Source of the DNA: Ichthyophis bannanicus
Lineage: Eukaryota > Chordata > Amphibia > Gymnophiona > Ichthyophiidae
DNA length: 64,000 nt
Assembly (NCBI GenBank): GCA_033557465.1
Contig: CM066033.1
Coordinates: forward strand, 11,905,080 to 11,969,079
Direction: 5' to 3'
Shown here: piece after piece, positions 52,914 through 63,329 of the stretch
Layout of the letters: every line of letters begins with the position of its first letter
How positions within the stretch are numbered: the first letter of the stretch is position 1
The notes under the pieces: generated by a model
Database searches by the model: none
What the model saw: the letters and a program-made list of their open reading frames with translations, nothing else
Told to the model about the DNA's origin: nothing
Position numbers and translations under genes: made by a program

Positions 52914-52929
52914 TAAAATGGGTGGAGGG
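52914..52929. repeat. 16-bp target-site duplication of L1 (left)
   Basis: TAAAATGGGTGGAGGG recurs exactly at 58821-58836. Confidence 0.92.
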
Positions 52930-53114
52930 AGAGATCACGTGAGCGCATGAGCGGGTGAGGACGTGTCCTTGCCGAGCTCCCAGGCCTCCCTACGAAACGG
53001 CAATTAAATCGGCGGCATAGCAGAATATTTGGGCGGACAACTTACCCTGCTGCTGTACCGAACACTAGCGAACCACTCCGGTGCCCTCCTTTCGGCGCTA
53101 GCAAAGGCCGGAGC

Positions 53115-53938
53115 ATGAAATCCGTGACGAGGCGGGAGAAGGCTACCGGAGCGCGGGACCTCAAAATGGCGCCGACGGCGAAACCCTTAGTGGGACCCGA
53201 CTCCCCAGGCAAGGAGAGTGTAGATTCGGGGCCGGAGGAGCTTGCCTATGAGGTCGCCAAGTTGCTGGAGCCCAAGTTTGCGGCGGTGTTGCAGAAGCTG
53301 ACGGAGATGTCCGACACGTTTGGAGAGCTTAATAAGAGAGTGGAGGAAGGGGAGTCAGCGACGCAGCGGGCCCAGCAACAGCAACAGAAACAGATTGACG
53401 CCCTGCTTCTCAAGGTAGATGACCTAGAGAATCGCTCCCGCCGCAATAACTTGCGGCTGATTGGAATCCCGGAGTCTTGGACAGGGGAGCAGCTCTTCTC
53501 CTTGTTCAGCACGTGGCTGCCGAAAGAACTGGGCCTGACAGATCTGCAAGGCCGGGTCCATGTGGAGAGAGCACACAGGCTGGGGCAATGGCAGGAGGGC
53601 CGCGCAAGACCTCGACCGGTGTTAGCACGACTATTAGACTTTCACCAGAAGACCCTGATTCTCCAGGCATACCGGAAAAAAAAAGAGATCTCAAGCTGGA
53701 TAATATGCCTGTCTACTTATTCCAGGACTACTCAGCCTCACTGGCTGCCAAACGGAAAGAGTTCTCGTCCATCTGTACTGAGCTCATCCAGGGGGGAATC
53801 CGTTTTGCCTTGAGTTATCCGGCCACTCTGAAAATCTTTCATAAGGGCGCAACACACACCTTTGAGCAGGCCCCCGCTGCGAGGAAGTTTGTGACTGCCC
53901 TGACGAATTCTCCTGCTTTGGCTGCTGACCAATCTTGA
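53115..53938 (+). pseudogene. L1 ORF1 protein with one frameshift
   Basis: The frame from the ATG at 53115 (alternatively at 53166, MAPTAKPL) gives an N-terminal region, a coiled coil (about residues 55-100, Gln-rich), then the RRM-type domain starting DDLENRSRRNNLRLIGIPE. A run of nine A (about 53676-53684) marks the break: the C-terminal domain continues in another frame from MPVYLFQDYSASLAAKRKEF to FVTALTN and a stop at 53938. L1 ORF1p is a trimeric RNA-binding chaperone. A one-base slip in the A run, real or a sequencing artefact, is enough to explain the break. Confidence 0.85.
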
Positions 53939-54059
53939 TGGACTACATGAATGAGACTGTGTTTGGCATGGCCTTGAAACATGCACTGTTTGAATGATCG
54001 CCCTTTGGTTGGTATGTTCCACTTGGGTAGTGCAGATGAGTTTTATGTTGCCCTCAGTA

Positions 54060-54430
54060 ATACTAGGGGGGGGAGGCCTGGAGGCGCAAGGGAGGTGGAC
54101 GGTGATCTTGCCCCCAAATAGCGGGGTGTATACGTCTTAGGGTTAGGTAGTTTTGGGAAGGAAGGGGAGGTTATTCATGGAGAGCTGGGGAGGGGGAAGT
54201 GTTGGAAGTGTTGAGAGTGAGTGTGGGAATGAGTGTGTGAGTGCTTGGGAGAGCGGGGTAGGGCAGTGGGTAGGTGTATGTGGGTGGAAGGGCAGGTGGG
54301 GGGGGACCGAGGGCACTATGGAGGGCGGGAGGGAGGAGGGAGGCAGTGGGGGGGGGGTGCCGTCTGGGCTTTTGATGCTGGAGGAGGAGGGGAACCTGGG
54401 AGAGAGTCTGCTGTGCCTACTAAGCGGGGA
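54060..54430 (+). other. G-rich inter-ORF spacer of L1
   Basis: It holds many runs of 3-8 G on the sense strand (for example 54299-54305 and 54348-54356), with spacing that permits G-quadruplexes. No coding role is seen between ORF1 and ORF2. Confidence 0.6.
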
Positions 54431-54506
54431 CTTGCTCTGAGAGTCGAGGCTGGGCGACTCCTGGGGTCTGTATTTGTGATATTGATACATTGTGGACCTC
54501 ACTTAA

Positions 54507-57500
54507 TTGCCTCTGTCTAATTTGAAAATCGCCTCCTGGAACGTTGGGGGCATTGGCTCGCCTGTGAAACGTACTAAAATACTGCAATTCCTTAAGCGGA
54601 AGGGGGCACATATAGCTATGGTGCAGGAGACACACCTCAGCGAGGTGGAGCATCAGAAGTTGGCTCGTGACTGGGTGGGAAGTGTCTATGGTGCATCCTC
54701 CGGGACTAGGAAAGCTGGGGTAGCGGTCCTGGTGAAACGGGGCATACCCTTCGAAGTGAAACAGCTGACGGCAGACCCCGGGGGGAGATATCTCCTGCTG
54801 CATGCCAAAGTCTATAACGAGGAACTTTGGTTAGTTAACGTCTATGCCCCCAACATCTATGACCATGCATTCTTTCGTAGGCTACTGAGCTTTGTCCAAG
54901 GAGCGAAAAGCAACAGTCTGATTCTGGCTGGGGACTTCAATTGTCCGCATGACCCGCTCCTGGACAAATCCGTTTCTGGTGATGCGAGGGCGTGGCGAAA
55001 CAGAGGGGTGGGATACCTGTGCCGGATGGGGGACTTGGTGGATATTTGGCGTCTCCTCAATCCTGGATCCCGTGAATATACCCACCAATCCAGAGCGCAC
55101 CATTCTTGGTCTCGTATTGATTATATTTTGGTGGGGGAGGGGGTAGTCTCTAAAGTGGTGCAAGCTGGCATTGAGCCGATCGTGATTTCGGACCATGGCC
55201 TCATGTGGGTAACTTGGGAATGTGCGGGGACTTCGCGAGTGGGTTGGCGCTTTCCCACCTACTTGTGGGAAGACTTGGAGTTTCGGAAATTCTTGGAAGC
55301 GCAATGGGATGAGTTCCTCTCATTCAACGATACGCCGGAATGCTCACCTGTCTTGCTTTGGGAAACTAGTTAGGCGGTCCTGCGTGGAGCGATCATTGCT
55401 TACTGTGTAAAGCGCCGTAAGCATATGGACCGAAGTCTTCTAGTCTTAGAGCGCAAAGTACGTGATCTGCAACGCAAGGCAGGCGGGGTAGGGGGAGAGG
55501 CCTTAAGGCTAGAGTATGCTGGGGCGCAGGCGGCCCTCCACGAACTTCTACAGCGCCGAGCCCACTATTCTATGCAGTGTCATAAACATCAGTTTTTCAG
55601 ATATGGGAATAGATCAGGCAGACTGTTGGCTAAATTGGTCAAGGCCCCTGGTGGCACGCGCTTCATACCAGTGCTTCGGGATGCAGGGGGAACGTTACAA
55701 CACCAACCCCCGCAGTTGGCTGAACTTTTCCGTAAGTTTTATGCGCAACTGTACACTGAGGAAGAACGGGACTATGAGAGTGGGAAAAGCTTTCTGCACG
55801 GCTTGGCCCTGCCTCGCCTGTCGGAGCTGGATATGCAACAGCTTAATGCCCCATTAACGGTAGGGGAAATACAGCGGGCGATCCACGCGGGGAGTACCCA
55901 CAAAGCTCCGGGCCCGGACGGGTTTACTTACGAATACTATAAAATTCTATCAGTGCGGCTTGCCCCAACTATGGTGGTTCTGTATGATGAAGCTTGCCGT
56001 ATGGGTCAATTTCCTCGGGATATGCGGTGCGCCGACATAACGGTGCTTCCGAAGCCGGGGAAAGATTTGCTGGATCCGGCCTCGTATAGACCCATATCTC
56101 TAATTAATTGTGATATGAAGATTTTGGCCTCAGTTTTGGCAAAAAGGTTGAACCCCATTTTACCGTCTCTCATTGACCCCCGCCAGGTGGGCTTTGTGCA
56201 GGGTCGGGAGGCCTCGCGGAATATTGCCAAATTGCTCCTGGGGATGAAAACCTCGTTGCGCCAAGAAGCACCGCTACTGATGGTGAGCCTGGATGCCGAA
56301 AAGGCGTTTGACCGGGTGGCGTGGGCTTTCCTTTGGGACGTTCTGGGAGTCATGGGTTTTACAGGTGCTTTTGCGAATTGGATACGACTTTTGTATACTC
56401 AACCTATGGCCAGGGTGGGTGTTAATGGCACCTTCTCCGAACCATTTACTCTGGAGAGAGGTACTCGACAGGGGTGCCCTCTGTCCCCTCTACTATTTGT
56501 CTTAGCTCTTGAACCCTTGTTGCATGCGATACAACGAGACCCGCAAGTGCGGGGGGTGGTGATGGGGGGAGAGGAGACCAAAATTAGCATGTTCGCAGAT
56601 GATATGCTCTTGTGTCTCACGCATCCCACACAGTCTCTGCCGCGGGCTTTGCAGCTGATAGAACATTATGGTAGTTTTTCGGGTCTCAAAATAAATGCCT
56701 CCAAGTCAATGGTGCTGGACGTGGGCGGCCGGGTACGACCATCATGGGGTGGGTCCTTCCCTCTGGTCTGGGCCGGGAACTCCTTAAAGTACCTGGGTGT
56801 TAATCTCCCCGACCGTCCGGACCAACTGTACCAGGCTAATATCCCAGGCATGCTGGCAAAAACCAGGGCCGTGCTCTCCGGCTGGAAGGGGCTCCCATTG
56901 TCCTTGAAGGAGAGAGTGGCATTATTCACGATGGTGGAGTTCCCTCGCTGGCTATATGTGCTTCGCTTGCTGCCTCTTTGGATCCTGGCGAGGGACTGGA
57001 AGAAATTGGACGGCCTCCTCCGGAGCTTCCTCTGGGGTGGGCGGCGCGCCCGGATCCCCTTGACGGTCTTGATGAAGGGGGTGGAGGAAGGCGGACTGGG
57101 TTTGCCCTCTCTACGGCTCTATAACATTCGCTACATGGCTCGCCATCTTTGGGGCCTGTTAGATGGCGGGGAGGGTTGTGCCCCATTGACTCAGTTGAAT
57201 GGGATCTGTGCCCCTTATCATAGTCTCTATGTTCTGCACATGGAACAGCCATCCTTGGGGAAGGTAGGAGGGAGTGGTGCCTATATGGGGGCGCTTCGAG
57301 CAGCTTGGCGAGCGCTGAGCGCTAGACTAGGTTGGAACTCAAAATCTTCTTTACTACTCCCTCTGGTGGGTAATCCGGCGTTCCCCCCTGGGATGTCTCC
57401 CCGGAATCTATTCCACTCCTGGTTGGAACATGGCTTGGTGTGTCTCGGGGACCTGTATTCGCCGGGAGGGGACGCTCTTGAGACTTATCAGACTCTCGCT

Positions 57501-58322
57501 GCACGTTTCCAACTTCCCCCGCGTCAGTTCTATGGCTATCTACAGATTCGCCACTATTTAGAGGGTTTGAAGGGGCGGCTGCCGGGTGGGGAGAAGCCCA
57601 TCCTGGGGACCCCTCGAGTTATCTTGCAACTACTGGTGGAGCGGGACCGAGGGAACCCGCTTTACCGCCAACTTCTGAGCGCCATCTCAGCTGGACCCCC
57701 CCTTACTGCGCTGGCGACTCGGTGGTGTAGGGACGGGGTGGAGGGGATGACAGTAGAGGCCTTGCGCACCGCGTTTGGCCGTATACCGAAGGGATCCTCC
57801 TGGGTTTACTTACAGGAATTGCAGTACAAATTTCTATGGCGAGCATATGCTACCGATCAATGGGCCTTTCAGGCTGGCTTGCGACCCACGTCTGCCTGCT
57901 CCTGGTGTTCCCAACATGTGGGCTCCTTGCTGCATCGTTTTTGGGGCTGCTTGGCAGTGCAAGAGGTGTGGCGCCAGGTCTGTACCAAGATGGCGGGCTG
58001 GCTCGATCTTGGAGATGTTTGCCAGCGCGATACTTGTCTTTTTCATGACTGGACCGTCCTGGAACCGACCCTGGCCGCGTCGCACAGGGAACTTCTGGAG
58101 CGTGGCTTTCTGCTGGTCAAGAAAATTCTCTTGACTCGATGGCTGGATGCTATGCCCCCAGGGGTCTTCATGTGGGAAAAGGCCTTGCGCGAGTTGTTGT
58201 ACTTGGAGAAGCTTACAGCTAAGCAGCGGGGAGGGCGTCATTGGGACACCTTCCTGGTACGTTGGATTCCAGTTATCCAGACACTCGCCCCCCGAGAGCG
58301 GAGTGTGATTCTGAATGTGTGA
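54507..58322 (+). pseudogene. L1 ORF2: endonuclease and reverse transcriptase, one stop
   Basis: The frame of 1271 codons is interrupted only by TAG at 55371-55373. The endonuclease part shows IASWNVGGIGS (Asn), MVQETHLSE (Glu), LILAGDFNCPHDP (Asp-Asn) and VISDHGLMWV (Asp-His). The RT part shows GPDGFTYEYYK, SYRPISLINCDMKI, LMVSLDAEKAFDRVAW (motif A), RQGCPLSPLLFVLALEPLL and ISMFADDMLLCL (motif C, FADD). The C-terminus has the Cys/His motif CSWCSQHVGSLLHRFWGC. The stop falls between endonuclease and RT, where a Lys codon (AAG) would differ by one base. The start chosen is the ATG at 54507; no upstream ORF1 overlap exists. Confidence 0.9.
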
Positions 58323-58820
58323 GACGTAGCCAAGTAGCTGTGCATGGTGAGACTGAAGAGTATGGTACTCAGTTGCCCCCCCCCCTTTACAGGGTGACCG
58401 GATGGGAATACTGGTCCTCTTGGGTTGGCTTAAGCTACTTTCAGATCCCTGGATGCCTCCAGTATCTGTTGAAAGAAGGCAGACCATAGTGGGTGGGAGG
58501 GAGAGGGATGAGAAGGGGGGATGGGGGTAAGAAGTGGGAGGGGGGGGGAGAGTCTCCGGGATGGCAGCCTTTAGGTGTATGGATGATACCCTTGTTTGCA
58601 CAATGTACGGCTCTGTATACCATATACTTACGCCTTGCTTCTTTCTGCATATATACGGACTTTGTTTCTGTTGTATGAATATAGGATTTTATAGTGTGAT
58701 ATTTCGCATTGTTCAGTGTGCTGTGTAAGTAGTATAAGTTGGCTATGCTATCCCTATGATTGCTGTAACAAGCTGTTTGTGTGTCTTTAATTCTATAAAC
58801 TCAATAAAAATGATTTGAAC

Positions 58821-58836
58821 TAAAATGGGTGGAGGG
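58821..58836. repeat. 16-bp target-site duplication of L1 (right)
   Basis: It is an exact copy of 52914-52929. Confidence 0.92.
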
Positions 58837-58905
58837 GTTGCGCTCTGTCATTATGATATAATTTGTACCCAGTATCACAATGTCCCACTGATTGATATCT
58901 CAGAG
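58837..58905 (-). pseudogene. Continuation of the interrupted LINE endonuclease
   Basis: On the minus strand this reads DINQWDIVILGTNYI and joins in frame, across one copy of the duplication, to the fragment at 52582-52913. This shows the older LINE frame was open here when the L1 landed. A stop lies just upstream (near 58905). Confidence 0.75.
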
Positions 58906-59662
58906 ATCGGATAGAAGGAGGATAATCATATCTAACCTCTCATTCTTAAGCGTCCCTCCAGTCCAGTCCCTTTTCTCTGGGTGTGCTCCCATTCCAGCAG
59001 CTTGGAGACTGAGTACGTCATCCTTTTGATGACACTGGAGTATATATACCACTGACACCTTCCACCAGCTCCAGTATACTCAGTCTCCAAGCAGTTAGGG
59101 AGCAGTAAGCCAGGAGATTAGGCTTACTGGAGAGACATTTAGGAAGATAAATATAATTAAAGAAACTAAAGGAACTTATCTTGGGTCTCTCTTTTAGACA
59201 GGCCGGCAGGTGTGTGAGCAAGAGTGAGAGAGGGACCCCCTTCCCCCCCCCCTTCTCTTTTGCCCTGTCTTAAATGTTCCGGCAGAGCAGGAGCAGCCTT
59301 CTTGGGAGTTTGTCAGCACCTGGCGGTTCCCGATCCCTGCTAGGGTGAGGAGCCATTTTGAAGTTTAATTTAACTGCCAGGGCTGCCTGCTGTTCCGTTC
59401 TGCTGCGGTGCTGAAGCCCTGCGGCTGCTGAGCACGTGGGCGGAGCAGCATCGCCAGGGGAGTCTGCTCTAAGAAGCCACAAGTAAAGAAACAGCTGAGC
59501 AGAGAGCCATGGCGGCAGACCGCATGGAAAAGTAGAACATACGGTCGCCGGCCACATGTTAGCAACAGGGCTACCACGTCGGAGGCAGAGGAAAGGAAGA
59601 TCAGCGTCGGAAAAGGTAGGCCTGTTGCGTTCATGCTCTTTTTTCGCATGTTTATTTGCCAC

Positions 59663-59678
59663 TGGAAGCCCGATTCTT
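59663..59678. repeat. Target-site duplication of the ORF1-only element (left)
   Basis: TGGAAGCCCGATTCTT matches TGGAGGCCCGATTCTT at 61532-61547 with one mismatch. Confidence 0.75.
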
Positions 59679-59888
59679 TTTTTTTTTTTTATTGAGCATT
59701 TATAGTGAATATACACCAAATCAGTGAAGGAAAATAGAACAGAATAAATTGATACAAATTACCAAATAATAGGATACAAAATACAATATATAGTCCACAT
59801 CAAATGGTGCAGGTAGACTAACAACAAGAAAATAAATTATTTGTAAAGAAAACCAGGCTGTAGCCTACACTATTGGAAAACCTATCAT

Positions 59889-61034
59889 CTAATCACCAGA
59901 TTTATCTCCAGATCCTACACCTGAACGATCATTTACAAATTTCTCTAAATGAGATATATCCATAAAAACATAAGAAACCCCTTCATACCCAATCAAACAT
60001 TTGCATGGAAAACGAAGAAAAAATGTGGCCCCTAGGGCCAACACCTTGGGTTTGAGGGCCAAGAATTGCCTCCGTCGGAGCTGAGTCTCACGGGAAACAT
60101 CTGGAAAAATATTAAGAGTCTGTCCACAAAAGGGAACAGACTTTTTCTTGAAAAAAGCTTGAAGTATCCGTGACTTAACCTCAACAGAGGCAAAAGTAAC
60201 TAATAAGGTGGAACGCGTGGAAACATTGTCAGTGGAGTCCTCGAGAAACGCAGTTAGATTGGATATAACCGGGACTATTTCATCCATCTCTCCTTCCTGA
60301 GGGTTAACATTTTTACTGCTATCAAGAATATAATAAGCCTGTGAAACAACTACCGGTTCCTGAATATTAAGAATTTCTTTGAAATACTTTTCTAAAAGTA
60401 TTCCAGGAGCCAAAAGGGAAGTATGTGGAAAATTAAGGAACCGAAGGTTGCAAGCACGGAAAGAGTTCTCCAAGGCCTCCACTCAAGAATATAAAACCAG
60501 GGAATTCTTAACAGCAACAGTATGTGCTGCTACCAGAGGAGAAACTTGAGAACTCATAGACTGAACAGATTTTTCTAGAAAATTAGCCCTCTCATCAAGT
60601 TGCTGAAAAGTTAAGACAGCCTCTTGAGAGAAGGTACACAACGCATTTAAGATAGAGGAAACTTTTTTATCAATAGAAAGTAAAACTGACCAAATATCTT
60701 TCAAGGTTATGTCACCCTCAGCAGAGATAGGAGAAACATCTGACACCACATTTAAATTTAACAATTTTACAGGAGAAGGTAAAACCATTGGTAACTTAAT
60801 TGTACTTGCGACTTCAGGTGGCCTAACCGACAAATCCATTGATCGCAAAGGTGCAGGTAATGGAGGCGGAGATCTCCCACTGGAATTAAGGGATACTCCA
60901 TCCGGTGAAGACTGCGCAAGGGGGACTGGCATAAAATGCCTGTCCAGTGGACCAGTCTGTTTCTCTCCCAAACCCGCTCCAGCTCCAGCTCCAGGGGTAT
61001 TGTCCACATTCTTGGATTTCCGTTTCCCCATCAC
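59889..61034 (-). pseudogene. ORF1 protein of HAL1-like element, one stop
   Basis: It starts MMGKRKSKNVDNTPGAG at 61034. Residues 1-100 are Pro/Ser-rich. Residues 105-185 form a coiled coil (LKDIWSVLLSIDKKVSSIL and following). A TGA ends the first part at 60483-60485, and the frame continues with EALENSFRACNLRFLNFP (RRM-type start), then an acidic insert, STLLVTFASVEVKSRILQAF, a basic segment (RETQLRRRQFLAL) and a C-terminal domain with YEGVSYVFMDISHLEKFV. The order is that of L1 ORF1p. The single stop lies at the coiled coil/RRM border. Confidence 0.82.
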
Positions 61035-61193
61035 TTAGCCAACAATAAGGAGGGAGCAAGACAAAGCCGCAGTATCGCTGAAGGAGCGCCAAAGGAGCAG
61101 GACCTGCTCCTTTGACCATGCTCCTTCGAACACACTCCGCGGACACGCTCCGCGATGAACACATGAAGCCAAATATATAGCAAGGTCCCTGGT

Positions 61194-61531
61194 AACAAGA
61201 AGGTGCCCAGGGCCCACCTGCCCGATTTCCTGAGGCACAAGGGGGGGAAAAACGCTGAAGCCGAGCACCGGCTGCAGCTATCCAGGCAGTCAAGAGCTGT
61301 TGGTTCTGCTCCGATCCTCCACGACTCTCTACCAGCACAGGGGAACCTCTGAGAGGTGGCTGCTCTTATAGGTGGAGGTCCCCGCCAACAAGAAGGTGCC
61401 CGGGGCCCGCCTGCCCGATTTCCTGAGGCACAAGGGGGGAAAAACGCTGAAGCCGAACACCGGCTGCAGCTATTCAGGCAGTCAAGAGCTGTTGGTTCTG
61501 CTCCGATCCTCCACGATTCTCTACCAGCACC
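61194..61531 (-). repeat. Two 145-bp units at 193-bp spacing, 5' region of HAL1-like element
   Basis: The units at 61194-61338 and 61387-61531 share AACAAGAAGGTGCCCRGGGC, GATTTCCTGAGGCACAAGGG and TCCTCCACGAYTCTCTACCA. They sit at the 5' end of the minus-strand element, like promoter monomers. Confidence 0.88.
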
Positions 61532-61919
61532 TGGAGGCCCGATTCTTAACCGAGTCTCAAGGGTGCTTTCGGGGCTGGTTGGCACGGAATCCCATTAATT
61601 GGGGGAGTGGGATGCTAATAGTCCTTGTTGGTCCGGTGATCCATTATTTCTCGATTGTGTTAGAGGTAAAAAAAAAAAAAAAAAGTTTGTCCAGAAACAA
61701 GGTTTGGCAGCAGACTCCCTGAGGACTGTGCATTGGCATTCTGTTGGCTCAGAGCAGTCCAGACACCATGCCAATGAGGCCGCAGTGTTTGGTGTCCGGC
61801 GTCCAGTGGGGAGCAATGTCAGAGACAGCAGTGTGCAGAGGCTGCGTAATCGAAGCGGCGTCCTTGGAACAGGGTATCCAAGCAAGTATAGACTAGGAAC
61901 CCCCTTTAGCCCTCTTCCA

Positions 61920-63010
61920 GGAGTTGGCGGGACCTGGGGTCACAATGGCTGAGTCTGGGTCACCGCCACCTTCTCTGTTAGATCATCCTGCTCTCCCTCT
62001 GCCGCAGCCCAGGCCCTCCACTTCGAAGGGAGTGGAAGGGGGAGAGAGAGACACTGGGGTGGTTTTTTTTCCCAGAGTTTGTTTTATTGCTGCACAGAGG
62101 GTTTTGTCTGAAGCAACAGAGCGTACTAGATCATGAGCCAGCACAGGAGGGTGCGGCAAAAAGGGAAGCTGACCACAAGGAGCCGGAAGACGCAGAGGTG
62201 CCTCTGAAATGGACTAGGCTGGTGAGTGAGGTGGCTTTACACTCCCCTTGTTTGGAGGCTCATGAGGAAGAGTCCTCGGACCGGGAAAGGGGGGAGGACG
62301 AGGAGGAGCTCAAAGAGGGCGAGATTCCGGAGGAGAAACAGGCCAGGATTGTTCGGGTGTTCCGCCGAGAATAGTTGCCAGCGTTAATCAGTGAGTCCTT
62401 GAAGACCCTCAATATCTCCGCAGGTATCCCAGCAGAGGAGGAGGCATCGGAGTATCCATTTATTCAGGCAGTTAGGAAGTCACAAAAAGTCTTCCCAGTT
62501 CACCGAGTGGTTCGTCAGATGATCCAGGAGGAGTGGGACCAGCCGAAGTCTGGCTTAAGGGGAGTGCGGTCCATGTCGCGATTATACCCCTTGCCGGAAC
62601 ACGAAAGAGATTTACTTTGGTCCCTAGGGTGGACGCGGCCATGTCGGCAGTTACCAAGAAGACAACCATCCCTGTTGAGGCAGTGCAGCCCTTAAGGATG
62701 CCCATGACAGGAAGCTAAACACGTTATTAAACAAGCCTTTGACATCAATGCCCTGGCTCTCCAGGCATTCGTGTGCAGGGCTTGGGTGGCCAGGGCTTGC
62801 CTTCAATGGTCTCAGCAGCTCCAGCTGCCGAATGATCTCCCTGCTTATCAGGAGTCTGGTGAAGAATATGGCTTCGGTGGTGGCCGCCTGTTGCTATCTG
62901 TGGCTCCGCAACTGGGCAGCAGATGGTTCCTTTAAGGCTCGACTCAGCAAGCTCACCTTTAAGGGAAAGCTTTTGTTTGGGAAGGACCTGGACAAAATTG
63001 GTTAAGGAGC
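61920..63010 (+). pseudogene. DIRS Gag-like region
   Basis: The frame 62087-62695 has an acidic stretch (EDEEELKEGEIPEEK), one TAG at 62372-62374, then SRLYPLPEHERDLLWS. The frame near 62620-62680 has RVDAAMSAVTKKTTIPVEA, and 62740-62870 continues in another frame with INALALQAFVCRAWVARA. These blocks are typical of the first ORF of vertebrate DIRS elements as I remember them. Confidence 0.6.
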
Positions 63011-63329
63011 TGGGAGAATCTAAGGGAGGCAGGCTCCAAGAGGATAGACCAAAACAGAGTCACATCGCCGAGGCCTGCACTGTCTCAGACGTGTGACTTT
63101 CATAAGTTTCGGTCAGTTCGTGCAACACCCTTTCAGAGGGGACGCTTTCCCGCGAAAGGACAAAATTTCCAGTGGTTTCAGGGGGCAGGAAGGGTATTTG
63201 GGGTCTCTTCCTCCACCTCGGGTCCTAGGAAGCCACAATGAACCGAAGGGGACCCAGGCCGGCTAGTGGAGGGGGGGCGCCTGTGGCAGATTTTTCTCTG
63301 CTTGGATTGGGTCACTTCCAATCAATGGG

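Larger units (their letters stand above)
52930..58820 (+). mobile_element. Nearly full-length L1-type LINE
   Basis: The 5891-bp insertion is bounded by a perfect 16-bp duplication. Parts: a GC-rich 5' UTR of about 185 bp, ORF1 (one frameshift), a G-rich spacer, ORF2 (one stop codon), and a 3' UTR with a purine/G-rich stretch (58490-58560). The 3' end reads AATAAAAATGATTTGAAC with no long poly(A). It inserted into the endonuclease ORF of an older minus-strand LINE. The few lesions and exact duplication suggest a young insertion. Confidence 0.92.
59679..61531 (-). mobile_element. HAL1-like ORF1-only L1 element
   Basis: On the minus strand: a 5' region with two copies of a repeated unit (61531-61194), an ORF1 of 382 codons interrupted by one stop (61034-59889), a 3' UTR of about 190 bp and a poly(A) tail (T run at 59677-59690 on the plus strand). 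No ORF2 is present, and the element is bounded by a 16-bp duplication with one mismatch, so it moved as it is. Mammalian HAL1 elements have the same plan (ORF1 without ORF2). An older relative is at 8330-9870. Confidence 0.8.

Noticed and set aside
53246..53512. 88-codon minus-strand frame rich in Ser and Cys
   Set aside because: It is antisense to the Gln-rich coiled coil of L1 ORF1.
57834..58601. 255-codon frame on the minus strand
   Set aside because: It is antisense to the L1 ORF2 C-terminus and 3' UTR and shows no family features.
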